In this document: positions 8,350 through 16,500 of the stretch, in pieces | Numbering within the stretch: position 1 is the first letter of the stretch | Layout: the number at the start of each line of letters is the position of its first letter | NCBI RefSeq assembly: GCF_016921115.1 | Contig: NZ_JAFFZS010000001.1 | Location: forward strand, 496,001 to 560,000 | Length of the DNA: 64,000 bases | DNA from: Streptomyces actuosus | Lineage (GTDB): Bacteria; Actinomycetota; Actinomycetes; Streptomycetales; Streptomycetaceae | Direction of reading: 5' to 3' | The notes under the pieces: model-generated | What the model was told of the DNA's origin: nothing | Databases searched by the model: none | What the model saw: only the letters and a program-made list of their open reading frames with translations | Program-made: the position numbers and the translations under genes

Positions 8350-9166
8350 AGCGCGCCCCTGCGGCGGCCGGGCAGGTGGTCGACCGCCGGGCCCCCTCTG
8401 GGCGAGTTGGTGCAGAGGCGCGCCGCGGAGCCGGTCGACGGGGCGCCTGAGGACACGCCCTGGGGCGCTCGCACTGGTCCTCCTCCGCCTCTTCGGAGGC
8501 GGCGCTTCCAGGGGACGCAGGAAGGCCGCCGAGGACCCGGGGCCTCCGAGGGCCTGAGGGTCCGGCGCCCCGCCGGCGCGGCGCCGATGGATCCGGCATC
8601 CTGCCGAAGGGGCTACCGCCCCATCCCGGCACCCGGATGTCCGGCACCCTCGCCGAGGATCGACACGACCGCCCGTGCCACCTGGCGCGGGCGGTTGCGC
8701 ATGACCGGTTCGACGGTGCCGGGCCGGTGCACGCGGCCCGGCTGCGCTGCCCGGCACCGGACGGAACGGTCCGGACGACGGTCCTTGCCTCGCTGTCTCC
8801 GACGCGGCCGACGCGGCCGACGCGGCCTGCGCAGGTGCCGCTTCCCCGCGACCGGGCGGGTCGCGGCACGCCCCTCCGCCCCGCCCGCCGGGCGACGGGG
8901 CCCCGCGCGTCGGGCGGGGCCCCGGAGCGGCCCGCCCTTCCCGTATCCCTCGCTCGGGTGGGCGCTCGGAGGGCCGCTGTCGCGGACCCTCACCGGTCAT
9001 CCGTCACGGTCGGCTCGGCGGATGGGTCGAGCCGTGTCCGCCGTGGTGGACGGGTGGGACGCGGCTGCTCCCGCCTGCGGCTGCAACCGTGGGTGGCATG
9101 CGGACGGAAGCATGCACACAGAGGTGCGGCGCGTCGGACGTGCGGCGGGCGAAGGGAGTGCGGGTC
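8350..9166. other. Long non-coding gap with a 9-bp triplicate repeat
   Basis: This stretch of 817 bases separates the ThDP operon from the zinc-finger gene. Long frames on both strands are arginine/proline-rich shadows without family resemblance. The only structured item is GACGCGGCC repeated three times without gaps at 8801-8827. I cannot assign a function. Confidence 0.5.
8801..8827. repeat. Three tandem copies of a 9-bp unit
   Basis: The unit GACGCGGCC is repeated exactly three times. It is probably a slippage product in GC-rich spacer DNA; no protein-coding frame uses it convincingly. Confidence 0.8.
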
Positions 9167-9490
9167 ATGGGCCGGTGGAGAGTGGCACCCGACGGTGGAC
9201 GGCCCGAGGGCCGCGACTGCGCGCATGTCGACGGGATCGGTCCGGCCCCCGAGGTGGGGGAACCTCTGTGCCGGGAGTGTGCGCGCAGGGGGTGGGCGTG
9301 GGTCGGGCTGCGGCTCTGCCTGACCTGCGGGCACCTCGGCTGCTGCGACAGTTCACGCGGAGCGCATGCGACCGCGCACTACGAGTCCACCGGGCATCCG
9401 ATCGCCCGCTGCCTCGGAACGGGGTGCGCGCGGCCGGGCCGGAGGTGGGCGTGGTGCTATGCCGACGAGGTGTACCTGTGGCCGCGGTGA
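9167..9490 (+). CDS. UBP-type zinc finger domain protein
   Basis: The 107-residue protein is a stand-alone ZnF-UBP domain. Its metal ligands are visible in order: CAHVDGI, LCRECARRG, LCLTCGHLGCCDSSRGAHAT, HYESTGHPIARC and a Trp-rich end (WAWCYADEVYLWP). In eukaryotes this domain binds the free C-terminus of ubiquitin. In actinobacteria it is common as a small orphan protein whose ligand is not known to me. ATG at 9167 has GGGAG eight bases upstream; an earlier in-frame ATG lacks a site and adds low-complexity sequence. It stands alone downstream of a long spacer and convergent with the cox operon. Confidence 0.85.
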   Translation: MGRWRVAPDGGRPEGRDCAHVDGIGPAPEVGEPLCRECARRGWAWVGLRLCLTCGHLGCCDSSRGAHATAHYESTGHPIARCLGTGCARPGRRWAWCYADEVYLWPR

Positions 9491-9641
9491 GGAAACCGGA
9501 CCCGGCCCCCGGGCGTGCGGGCTCGGTCCCCGGCTGCCCGGACGCGGTCCCGGGGTGTGCGACCACGGTCCCTGTCCGGGCCGGAGTTCCCCGGTCGCGC
9601 CGGTGCCTCGCCTTCGAGGCCACGGCGAGGAACGCGCAGGG

Positions 9642-10787
9642 TCATCGGCGGCGGCGCGGGGCGGACAGAGCGGCGGTGAAGTCGTCCAGGGCGGCGAGGC
9701 TGTGTGCGCTGACGACGGCGTCGCAGTAGGGCAGGGCCGCGGCCATGCCGCCCACGAGGGGACGGTAGCGCGGGCTGGCCGTGCGCGGGTTGACCCAAAC
9801 GACGCGGTAGGCGACCCGGGACAGCCGTGCCATGTGCGTGGCGAGGTCGGCGGGCGCACCGGTGTCCCAGCCGTCGGAGATGATGGCGATCACGGCGCCG
9901 TGCGCCATGCCGCGCCGGCCGAACCGCTCGTTGAACTCCGCCAGGCAGTCCGCGATCCGGGTGCCCCCGGACCAGTCCGGGGCCGCCCGTCCCGCCTGGG
10001 CCAGGGCGTCGTCCGGCCCGGACCTGCGCAGGACGGGGGTGAGGCGGGTGAGCCGGGTGGCGAAGGTGAAGACCTCGGCGCGGGAGGCACGGGAGGCGCA
10101 GTAGAGCAGTTGCAGCATCGCACGCGCGTAGGGCTCCATCGACCCTGAGATGTCGCAGAGCACGACGAGGTCGCGGGGGCGGGTGCGGGGGACGAAGCGG
10201 CGCAGCCGCAGCGGGTAGCCGCCGGTGCGCCTGCTGGCGGAGAGGGTGCGGCGCACGTCGATGCGCGCACCGCGCTGGGCTGTGCGGTGTCGCCGGGACG
10301 GCCGGGTCGGGGTGCGCAGGACGAGGGTGTGCATCGCCTGGGAGAGCCGGGTGAGTTCTTCCGGGGACAACTCCGCGAAGTCGCGGCCCGCGAGCCGGTC
10401 GAGCGGACTGGCCGCGAGGGGGACCGGCGCCTTCCCGGACTGTGGGCCGGCCTCCCGGTGTCTGTCCGCGGTGCCGGGCCGGGTGCCGGGGACTCGGCCG
10501 GGCACGGTGTTCAGCAGATCGCGGGTCGGATCGCCGGGCTGCCCGCGCTGTACCGGAGAGTCGGCCCGGGCGCCGAAGACCTGGCGGAAGACCGCGTCGA
10601 ACGGCTCGATCTGCTCACGCTCGGACACCAGGGTGGCGAGCGCGCAGTGCCGCAGTTCCCGCGTCGTCGACGGCGCCAGCACGGTGACGGCCCGGGCGAA
10701 GCTCCGGGTGCGGTCGGGGCCCACCGCGATGCCCGCGTCCTGCAGGGCGGCGGTGAAGGAGGCGGCCAGTTCCGGCAGGTCAGGCAT
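9642..10787 (-). CDS. coxE: CoxE-like VWA-domain protein for CO dehydrogenase maturation
   Basis: The 381-residue protein is of the CoxE type. Its C-terminal von Willebrand A domain has the MIDAS motif DLVVLCDISGSMEPYARAML and a later acidic site near SDGWDT. In Oligotropha-type systems CoxD (AAA+) and CoxE work together in inserting or sulfurating the Cu/Mo cluster of CO dehydrogenase, in the cytoplasm. It is the last gene of the leftward operon, and its start overlaps coxD by eight bases. The middle (about 115-155) is Pro/Arg-rich and variable. Assignment to the cox system is strong because of the complete gene set upstream. Confidence 0.9.
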   Translation of the reverse strand: MPDLPELAASFTAALQDAGIAVGPDRTRSFARAVTVLAPSTTRELRHCALATLVSEREQIEPFDAVFRQVFGARADSPVQRGQPGDPTRDLLNTVPGRVPGTRPGTADRHREAGPQSGKAPVPLAASPLDRLAGRDFAELSPEELTRLSQAMHTLVLRTPTRPSRRHRTAQRGARIDVRRTLSASRRTGGYPLRLRRFVPRTRPRDLVVLCDISGSMEPYARAMLQLLYCASRASRAEVFTFATRLTRLTPVLRRSGPDDALAQAGRAAPDWSGGTRIADCLAEFNERFGRRGMAHGAVIAIISDGWDTGAPADLATHMARLSRVAYRVVWVNPRTASPRYRPLVGGMAAALPYCDAVVSAHSLAALDDFTAALSAPRRRR

Positions 10788-11688
10788 CGGTCCCCGGCTC
10801 CGCGTCGACCAGCTCCGCCAGCCCGTCCCGGCGTACGGCCTGAAGGTCCTCGGCGTACTTGAGCACCGCCCCCAGGGTGCGGTCGGCGGTGTCGGCGTCG
10901 AGCACGTCGAGCCCCAGGGCGTGCAGCGCGCCCGCCCAGTCGATCGCCTCGGCGATGCCGGGCGGCTTGGTGAGTCCCTGCCGGGCGCGCAGGCGCGTCA
11001 CTCCGCGGGCCACGCGCGCGGCGAGCCATTCGGCCGTCTCCGGCACCCGCCTGCGGATGATCGCGGCGACCCGCGCGGTGTCCGGGTAGTCGATCCAGTG
11101 GTAGAGGCAGCGGCGTTTGAGCGCGTCGTGCAGATCGCGGGTGCGATTGGAGGTCAGGACGGCCACCGGCGGCACGGCCGCCGTGCGGGTGCCTAGTTCC
11201 GGGATGGTGACCGCGGCATCGGCCAGCAGTTCCAGCAGGAACGCCTCGAACTCGTCGTCGGCGCGGTCCACCTCGTCGATGAGCAGCACCGCCGGCCGCG
11301 GACCCGGGTGGCAGAGCGCGGCGAGCAGCGGTCGCGGCAGCAGATAGTCCTCGGTGAACAGGTCGGCGTCCCGCAGCGGCTCGCCGCGGGACTCGGCCAG
11401 CCGGATCGCCAGGAGCTGCCGCGGGTAGTTCCACTCGTAGAGCGCCTCGGCCGAGGACAGTCCCTCGTAGCACTGCAGCCGGATCAGGGGGGTGTCGAGC
11501 ACGGCGGCGAGCGAGCGGGCCGCCTCGGTCTTGCCGACGCCGGGCTCGCCCTCCAGCAGGATCGGCTGCCGCATACGCACGGCCAGCAGCAGTGCCGTGG
11601 TCAGCGCGTCGTCGGCCAGGTAGCCCGTCGTCTCCAGACGCGACCGCAGGGCGGGGACATCGGGGACGAGGGCGTCGGGGTCAGGCAT
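10780..11688 (-). CDS. coxD: CoxD-like MoxR-family AAA+ ATPase
   Basis: This 302-residue MoxR-type ATPase has Walker A GEPGVGKTEAARSLA, Walker B VLLIDEVDRADDEFEAFLLE and the sensor region VAVLTSNRTRDLHDALKRRC. MoxR ATPases act as chaperones with VWA partners; CoxD is needed to build the [CuSMoO2] centre of CO dehydrogenase. It overlaps both neighbours by eight bases (XdhC-like upstream, coxE downstream), so its synthesis is tied to theirs. Its length is normal for the family. Confidence 0.92.
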   Translation of the reverse strand: MPDPDALVPDVPALRSRLETTGYLADDALTTALLLAVRMRQPILLEGEPGVGKTEAARSLAAVLDTPLIRLQCYEGLSSAEALYEWNYPRQLLAIRLAESRGEPLRDADLFTEDYLLPRPLLAALCHPGPRPAVLLIDEVDRADDEFEAFLLELLADAAVTIPELGTRTAAVPPVAVLTSNRTRDLHDALKRRCLYHWIDYPDTARVAAIIRRRVPETAEWLAARVARGVTRLRARQGLTKPPGIAEAIDWAGALHALGLDVLDADTADRTLGAVLKYAEDLQAVRRDGLAELVDAEPGTDA

Positions 11689-12607
11689 GCGCGTAGCGGG
11701 AGGGGTCGTCGGCGTAGGCGTGCTGGCATCCCGGCCCGCAGAAGTAGACCCTGCCGTCGGCGCGGTCCAGCGACAGGGTGCCGGGTGCGATCGCCACGGT
11801 CATCCCGCACACGGGATCCACGCTCTCGGCGACGGGGTGCGGTACGGCGGCCTCGGCTGCGGGGCGCCCTGCCGGGGTCGCCTGCTGCCGCAGGGCGATG
11901 ATCTCGGCGAACACCGACAGGGCGATCTCCGCCGGGGTCCGTGCGCCGATGTCGAGCCCGGCCGGGGTGTGGATGCGCGCGCGTTGTTCGTCGGTGAGGT
12001 CCAGCCCGGCGAGTACCGCCGTGCCCCGCTTCGGACTGGCCACCAGCCCGATGTACGGGATCCCGGCGCGGGCGGCCTCGGTCAGCGCGTCCTCCTCGTC
12101 GCGGCCGTGCGTGGCGACGACGACGACGCCCAGATCGGGCGGCAGGGGCTGCCCGGGAGCGGCCGGCCGGGCGTCGACGCCGAGCGCACGGCCGACGTCG
12201 AGCAGTGCGCGCGCGATGGGGGCGTCTCCGTGGACGAACGCCAGCGCCGGGGGGAGGTTGGCCTCCAGGAAGATGTCGAGCGTCCCGCCCGACAGGCAGG
12301 GATTGGCCACCGTGAGGAGGCCCTCGGCGGGCTCCCCGGCGCCTTCGGCGCCGGCGTCCGCGGTGGGGGTGATCCGCAGCAGCAGCGACTCGCCCGTCTC
12401 CAGTACCCGCAGGCCCTGCAGTTGCACCGTCGTCTCGGCGCACGTGCCGCCCACGAAGCCCTCGACGGTGCCGTCGGGCAGCACCAGCGCGCTGTCCCCG
12501 GGCTTGGCGCTCGTGGGCCGTTCCGCATGGACGACGGTGGCCAGGACGAACGGCGTACGGCCGTGCCGGAGGACATCCGCGCGGGCCAGCAGTTCGGTGT
12601 CCGTCAT
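11681..12607 (-). CDS. coxF: XdhC/CoxF-family molybdenum cofactor maturation protein fused to a YHS domain
   Basis: This 308-residue protein joins two parts. Residues 1-245 are XdhC/CoxI-like, with the N-terminal motif ADVLRHGRTPFVLATVV and a Rossmann segment GVVVVATHGRDEEDALTEAA followed by YIGLVASPKRG. Residues about 262-308 form a YHS metal-binding domain (DPVCGMTVAIAPGTL, then YFCGPGCQHAYADDPSRYA). XdhC proteins bind and deliver sulfurated molybdenum cofactor. YHS domains often bind copper or other soft metals, which is suggestive because the CO dehydrogenase active site contains copper. The fused arrangement is seen directly; a copper role is inference. It starts ten bases after coxL and overlaps coxD. 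Confidence 0.87.
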   Translation of the reverse strand: MTDTELLARADVLRHGRTPFVLATVVHAERPTSAKPGDSALVLPDGTVEGFVGGTCAETTVQLQGLRVLETGESLLLRITPTADAGAEGAGEPAEGLLTVANPCLSGGTLDIFLEANLPPALAFVHGDAPIARALLDVGRALGVDARPAAPGQPLPPDLGVVVVATHGRDEEDALTEAARAGIPYIGLVASPKRGTAVLAGLDLTDEQRARIHTPAGLDIGARTPAEIALSVFAEIIALRQQATPAGRPAAEAAVPHPVAESVDPVCGMTVAIAPGTLSLDRADGRVYFCGPGCQHAYADDPSRYAHA

Positions 12608-12616
12608 CGTGCGACC

Positions 12617-14989
12617 TCAGGTGATCGCCAGGTCGGTGCGCAGCGGCCGGCCCTGGGCTGCCCGCCACACCGCGGCGGGAGTCAGCGGCATGTCGACGTG
12701 GTGGACGCCGAGCGGCTTCAGCGCGTCGACGACGGCGTTGACCACTGCGGCGGGCGAGCCCACCGTGGCGGATTCGCCGATGCCTTTGGCACCGATGGGG
12801 TGGTGCGGGGACGGGGTGACGGTTTCACCGAGCTCCCAGGACGGGCACTCGACCGAGGTCGGCAGGAGGTAGTCCATGAACGATCCGCCGAGGCAGTTGC
12901 CTTCCTCGTCGAAGGCGATCACCTGCATGAGCGCCATGCCGAGGCCGTCGGCGAGTCCGCCGTGCACCTGGCCCTCGACGATCGTGGGGTTGATCCGGTT
13001 GCCGCAGTCGTCCACGGCGACGAACCGGCGGACCTTCACCACCCCGGTGTCCGGGTCCACGTCGGCGACGCAGATGTACGCGCCGAAGGGGAAGGTGAGG
13101 TTCGGCGGGTTGTAGACGCACGTCGCGTCCAGCTGTCCCTCGACGCCCTCGGGCAGCTCCAGGTCGGAGTGGGCCGCGAGCGCGATCTCGGTCATGTTCC
13201 TTCCCTGGTCGGGGTCGCCCGCGACGTGCCAGCGGCCCTTCTCCCATTCGAGGTCGTCCGGGCTCACCTCGAGCATCGCGGAGGCGACGATCTTCGCGCG
13301 TTCCCGTACCTTGCGGGCGACCATCGCGGTCGCCGCGCCGGACACCGGCGTGGAGCGGGATCCGTAGGTGCCGAGCCCGAACGGGGTCTGGTCGGTGTCG
13401 CCGTGCACCACTTCCACGTCCTCGGCCGGGATGCCCAGTTCCTCGGAGACGATCTGTGCGAACGTCGTCTCGTGGCCCTGCCCCTGGGACTGCACGGAGA
13501 TCCGCAGGACGGCCTTGCCCGTCGGGTGCACGCGGAGCTCCGCGCCGTCGGCCATGCCCAGTCCCAGGATGTCCATGTGCTTGCGGGGGCCCGCTCCGAC
13601 GGCTTCGGTGAAGAAGCTGACGCCGATGCCCATCAGCTCGCCGCGCTCGCGCTTCTCGGCCTGCTCCCGGCGCAGGTCCTCGTAGTGCGCGATGTCCATG
13701 GCCTGCCGCAGGGCGCGTGGGTAGTCACCGGAGTCGTACTCCCACCCCGTCTGCGTGTGGTACGGGAACTGCTCGGGCCGCAGCAGGTTGCGCATGCGCA
13801 GCTCGGCCGGGTCCGTTCCGAGCCGGTCCGCGAGCAGGTCGACCATCCGCTCGACCAGGTACACGGCCTCGGTGACGCGGAACGAGCAGGCGTAGGCGAC
13901 GCCTCCGGGGGCCTTGTTGGTGTAGACGCCGGTCACGGCGCAGTGCGCGGCGGACAGGTCGTAGGAGCCGGTGAAGACGCCGAAGAAGCCGGCCGGGAAC
14001 TTGGTCGGTTGTGCGGTGGCGTTGAACGCGCCGTGGTCGGCGGTCACCTGGACGCGCAGGCCGAGGATCTTCCCGTCGTTGGTCGCCGCGATCCCGCCGT
14101 GCATGTGGTAGTCGCGGGCGAAGGAGGTGCTCATCAGGTTCTCCGAGCGGTCCTCCACCCACTTCACCGGCTTGCCCGTGACGATGGAGCCGACGACCGC
14201 GCACACGTACCCGGGGTAGATGCCGACCTTGTTGCCGAAGCCGCCCCCGATGTCCGGGGAGATGATCCGGATCTTGTGCTCCGGGATGCCGGCCACCATG
14301 GCGTAGATCGTGCGGTGGGCGTGCGGGGCCTGGGTGGTGGACCAGACCGTCAGTTTCCCGGTGATGGCGTCCATGTCCGCCACGGTGCCGCAGGTCTCCA
14401 GCGGCGCCGGGTGCACCCGCGGGTAGAGCATGTCCTGCTCCACCACGACGTCGGCGGCCTCGAAGACGGCGTCGGTCCGCTCCTCGTCGCCAGCGGACCA
14501 GTCGAAGATGTGGTTGTCGGTCTGGTGGTCCTTGTCGTCGCGGATCAGCGGCGCGTCCGGGTCGAGCGCCCTGCGGGCGTCCACGACCGCGGGGAGCGGT
14601 TCGTACTCCACGTCGATCAGTTCGAGGGCGTCCCGGGCGGCGTACCGGTCCTCGGCGACGACGAAGGCGACCTCCTGGCCCTGGAAGCGCACCTTGTCGG
14701 TGGCGAGCACCGCCTCCGTGTCGTACGACAGCGTGGGCATCCAGGCCAGCCCGAGACCGGCCAGGGTCTCCCCGGTGATCACGGCCTTGACCTTCGGGTG
14801 GGCCTCTGCGGCACTGGTGTCGATCGACACGATGCGGGCGTGCGCCAGCGGGCTGCGCAGGATCGCGCCGTGCAGCATCCCGGGCAGCCGGACGTCGTCG
14901 ACATAGGTGCCGTGGCCGCGGACGAAACGGGCATCCTCCTTGCGGGCCATCCGTCCGAATCCGACCGGCCGTTCATGGGTGGTCGTCAT
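12617..14989 (-). CDS. coxL: Aerobic CO dehydrogenase large (molybdopterin) subunit, form I
   Basis: The 790-residue protein is a xanthine-oxidase family molybdopterin subunit. The active-site loop reads GGVAYACSFRVTEAVY (residues about 362-377), which matches the AYXCSFR signature of form I, CO-oxidising enzymes. The form II loop is AYRGAGR. Cys368 is therefore in place to ligand copper. Other landmarks are GGFGNKVGIYPG and the C-terminal GAKGIGESATVGSP containing the catalytic Glu. It oxidises CO to CO2 and feeds electrons to quinone, at the inner face of the membrane. ATG at 14989 was chosen by family alignment. It overlaps the coxS stop (ATGA) and follows the M-S-L order. Confidence 0.94.
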   Translation of the reverse strand: MTTTHERPVGFGRMARKEDARFVRGHGTYVDDVRLPGMLHGAILRSPLAHARIVSIDTSAAEAHPKVKAVITGETLAGLGLAWMPTLSYDTEAVLATDKVRFQGQEVAFVVAEDRYAARDALELIDVEYEPLPAVVDARRALDPDAPLIRDDKDHQTDNHIFDWSAGDEERTDAVFEAADVVVEQDMLYPRVHPAPLETCGTVADMDAITGKLTVWSTTQAPHAHRTIYAMVAGIPEHKIRIISPDIGGGFGNKVGIYPGYVCAVVGSIVTGKPVKWVEDRSENLMSTSFARDYHMHGGIAATNDGKILGLRVQVTADHGAFNATAQPTKFPAGFFGVFTGSYDLSAAHCAVTGVYTNKAPGGVAYACSFRVTEAVYLVERMVDLLADRLGTDPAELRMRNLLRPEQFPYHTQTGWEYDSGDYPRALRQAMDIAHYEDLRREQAEKRERGELMGIGVSFFTEAVGAGPRKHMDILGLGMADGAELRVHPTGKAVLRISVQSQGQGHETTFAQIVSEELGIPAEDVEVVHGDTDQTPFGLGTYGSRSTPVSGAATAMVARKVRERAKIVASAMLEVSPDDLEWEKGRWHVAGDPDQGRNMTEIALAAHSDLELPEGVEGQLDATCVYNPPNLTFPFGAYICVADVDPDTGVVKVRRFVAVDDCGNRINPTIVEGQVHGGLADGLGMALMQVIAFDEEGNCLGGSFMDYLLPTSVECPSWELGETVTPSPHHPIGAKGIGESATVGSPAAVVNAVVDALKPLGVHHVDMPLTPAAVWRAAQGRPLRTDLAIT

Positions 14990-15510
14990 GCCCGCACCTC
15001 CTCCTCGCGGGCGGGCGCCGGCTCGGTGGCCGTGTCCGTGGTGCGTGCCCCGCCGCCGTGCTCGGCGGCCCAGCGGATGGAGCGCACGATGTTCTCGTAT
15101 CCGGTGCAGCGGCACATCTGTCCGGAGACGGCCTCGCGGATGTCCTCCTCGGAGGGATCCGCGTTGTGGTCGAGCAGCCAGCGGGCGGTCATCATCATCC
15201 CCGGTGTGCAGAAGCCGCACTGCAGACCGTGGCAGGCGACGAAGCCCTGCTGCACCGGGTCGAGTTCGGCACCGTGCGCCAGGCCCTCGACGGTGCTCAC
15301 CTCGTGACCGTCGGCCATCACCGCCAGCACGGTGCAGGACTTCACCGGCGTCCCGTCCAGCCAGACCGTGCAGACCCCGCAGTTGGAGGTGTCACAGCCC
15401 CAGTGGGTGCCGGTGAGTCCGAGTTCGTCGCGCAGGAAGTGGACGAGCAGCAGTCTGGGTTCCACGTCCCTCGTGCACTGCTCGCCGTTCACGGTGACGG
15501 TGATCCGCAT
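14986..15510 (-). CDS. coxS: CO dehydrogenase small [2Fe-2S] subunit
   Basis: The 174-residue protein carries both [2Fe-2S] clusters of the family. The plant-type cluster is ligated by WGCDTSNCGVC (Cys39, 44, 47) with Cys59. The helical-bundle cluster uses LQCGFCTPGMMM (Cys98, 101) and QMCRCTGYENIV (Cys133, 135). It relays electrons from the CoxL molybdenum site to the CoxM flavin. A C-terminal tail of about 20 residues beyond the usual end is Glu/Ala/Pro-rich. The start is one base after the coxM stop and the end overlaps coxL by four bases. Confidence 0.95.
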   Translation of the reverse strand: MRITVTVNGEQCTRDVEPRLLLVHFLRDELGLTGTHWGCDTSNCGVCTVWLDGTPVKSCTVLAVMADGHEVSTVEGLAHGAELDPVQQGFVACHGLQCGFCTPGMMMTARWLLDHNADPSEEDIREAVSGQMCRCTGYENIVRSIRWAAEHGGGARTTDTATEPAPAREEEVRA

Positions 15511-15511
15511 G

Positions 15512-16384
15512 TCACGCCTCCTGCCCCTGGGCGCGTGCGGCGGCGGTGCGCAGCGCCCGCGTCGTGAGCTCCCCGGCCAGATGCCGCTTGTAGTCGACCG
15601 GGCCGCGCTGGTCCGCGGTCGGCCTGCACTCCTGCGAGGCGATCCGGCCCGCCTCGGCGAAGACGTCTTCGTCCGGCCGCCTGCCGCGCAGGAAGTCCTC
15701 GGCGCCCTCGGCCACGAACCGCGGGGCACCGACCGCGGTCAGTCCGATCCCCGCCTCGGTGACGACACCGCCGGAGATCTCCAGCACCGCTCCCGCCGCG
15801 ACGACGGCCCAGTCGCCGACCCGGCGCTCGACCTTGCGGTACGCGCTGGCGTGCGAGCGGATGGGCACGCGGATCTCGACCAGGAGTTCCGCGTCGTTCA
15901 GAGCGGTCTCGTAGGGCCCGAGGAAGAAGTCCCTGATGCCGATGGTGCGCCTGCCGCCGGGGCCCTGGGCGACCAAGGTCGCCCGCAGCGCCGAGAACGC
16001 CGCGGACAGGTCCTCCGAAGGATCGGCCTGGCACAGCGAGCCGCCCACGGTGCCCCGGTTGCGTACGAGCGGATCGGCGATGACCCGTTCCGCGTCCCGC
16101 AGGATGGGGAAGTGCTCGCCGACCACCGGCGAGGCGAGCAGCTCCGCATGGCGGACCATGGCGCCGACGGCCAGGTCGTGCCCGTCCACGCGGATCAGCG
16201 CCAGCTCGCCGAGGCCGTTGATGTCGATCAGGGCTTCGGGCTGAGCCAGACGCAGCTTCATCATGGGCAGCAGGCTGTGTCCACCCGCCACCACCCGTGC
16301 CTCGGGGCCGTACCGGGTGAGCAGCTCGATCGCCTGCTCAAGGCTTGCGGCCCTCTCGTACTGGAATGCAGCCGGAACCTGCAT
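15512..16384 (-). CDS. coxM: CO dehydrogenase medium FAD subunit
   Basis: This 290-residue subunit of the CO dehydrogenase/xanthine dehydrogenase FAD family has the flavin motifs VVAGGHSLLPMMKLRLAQP (about 31-49) and VRNRGTVGGSLCQADPSEDL (about 107-126). It transfers electrons from the CoxS iron-sulfur clusters to the quinone pool. It is first in the leftward operon; ATG at 16384 follows GAGG. The intergenic region to the divergent LysR gene (116 bases) holds a perfect inverted repeat likely to be the control site. Confidence 0.94.
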   Translation of the reverse strand: MQVPAAFQYERAASLEQAIELLTRYGPEARVVAGGHSLLPMMKLRLAQPEALIDINGLGELALIRVDGHDLAVGAMVRHAELLASPVVGEHFPILRDAERVIADPLVRNRGTVGGSLCQADPSEDLSAAFSALRATLVAQGPGGRRTIGIRDFFLGPYETALNDAELLVEIRVPIRSHASAYRKVERRVGDWAVVAAGAVLEISGGVVTEAGIGLTAVGAPRFVAEGAEDFLRGRRPDEDVFAEAGRIASQECRPTADQRGPVDYKRHLAGELTTRALRTAAARAQGQEA

Positions 16385-16457
16385 CGGGCCTCCTCGCACG
16401 CTGTTCCCCGTCGCTGTGCCGATGCTGCGCCTCACCGCACCGGAGAGGCAATGGGTC

Positions 16458-16475
16458 GATAAGCCTTCACTTATC
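16458..16475. promoter_or_regulatory. Inverted repeat between coxM and the LysR gene (LysR-box candidate)
   Basis: GATAAG and CTTATC form a perfect dyad with a six-base spacer, in the only gap between the divergent cox operon and its LysR-type neighbour. LysR proteins bind AT-containing dyads of this size in such gaps. This is the most AT-rich feature in a GC-rich region. Control of the cox operon is inferred. Confidence 0.55.
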
Positions 16476-16500
16476 CAGACATCAGGAGAAGAATCGGACT

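Noticed and set aside
8801..8827. Triplicate 9-bp repeat considered as a CRISPR or operator array
   Set aside because: There are no spacers, only three perfect adjacent copies, and no cas genes. Slippage is sufficient.
6436..9000. Long open frame (about 850 codons) on the minus strand opposite the KASIII/aminotransferase genes
   Set aside because: It is the antisense shadow of GC-rich coding DNA. Its translation is Arg/Gly/His-rich with no domain, while the plus strand encodes recognisable enzymes with catalytic motifs.
11687..15307. Open frame of about 1,200 codons on the plus strand opposite the cox operon
   Set aside because: It is entirely antisense to XdhC-YHS, coxL and coxS, which are unmistakable. 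Length alone is not evidence at this GC content.
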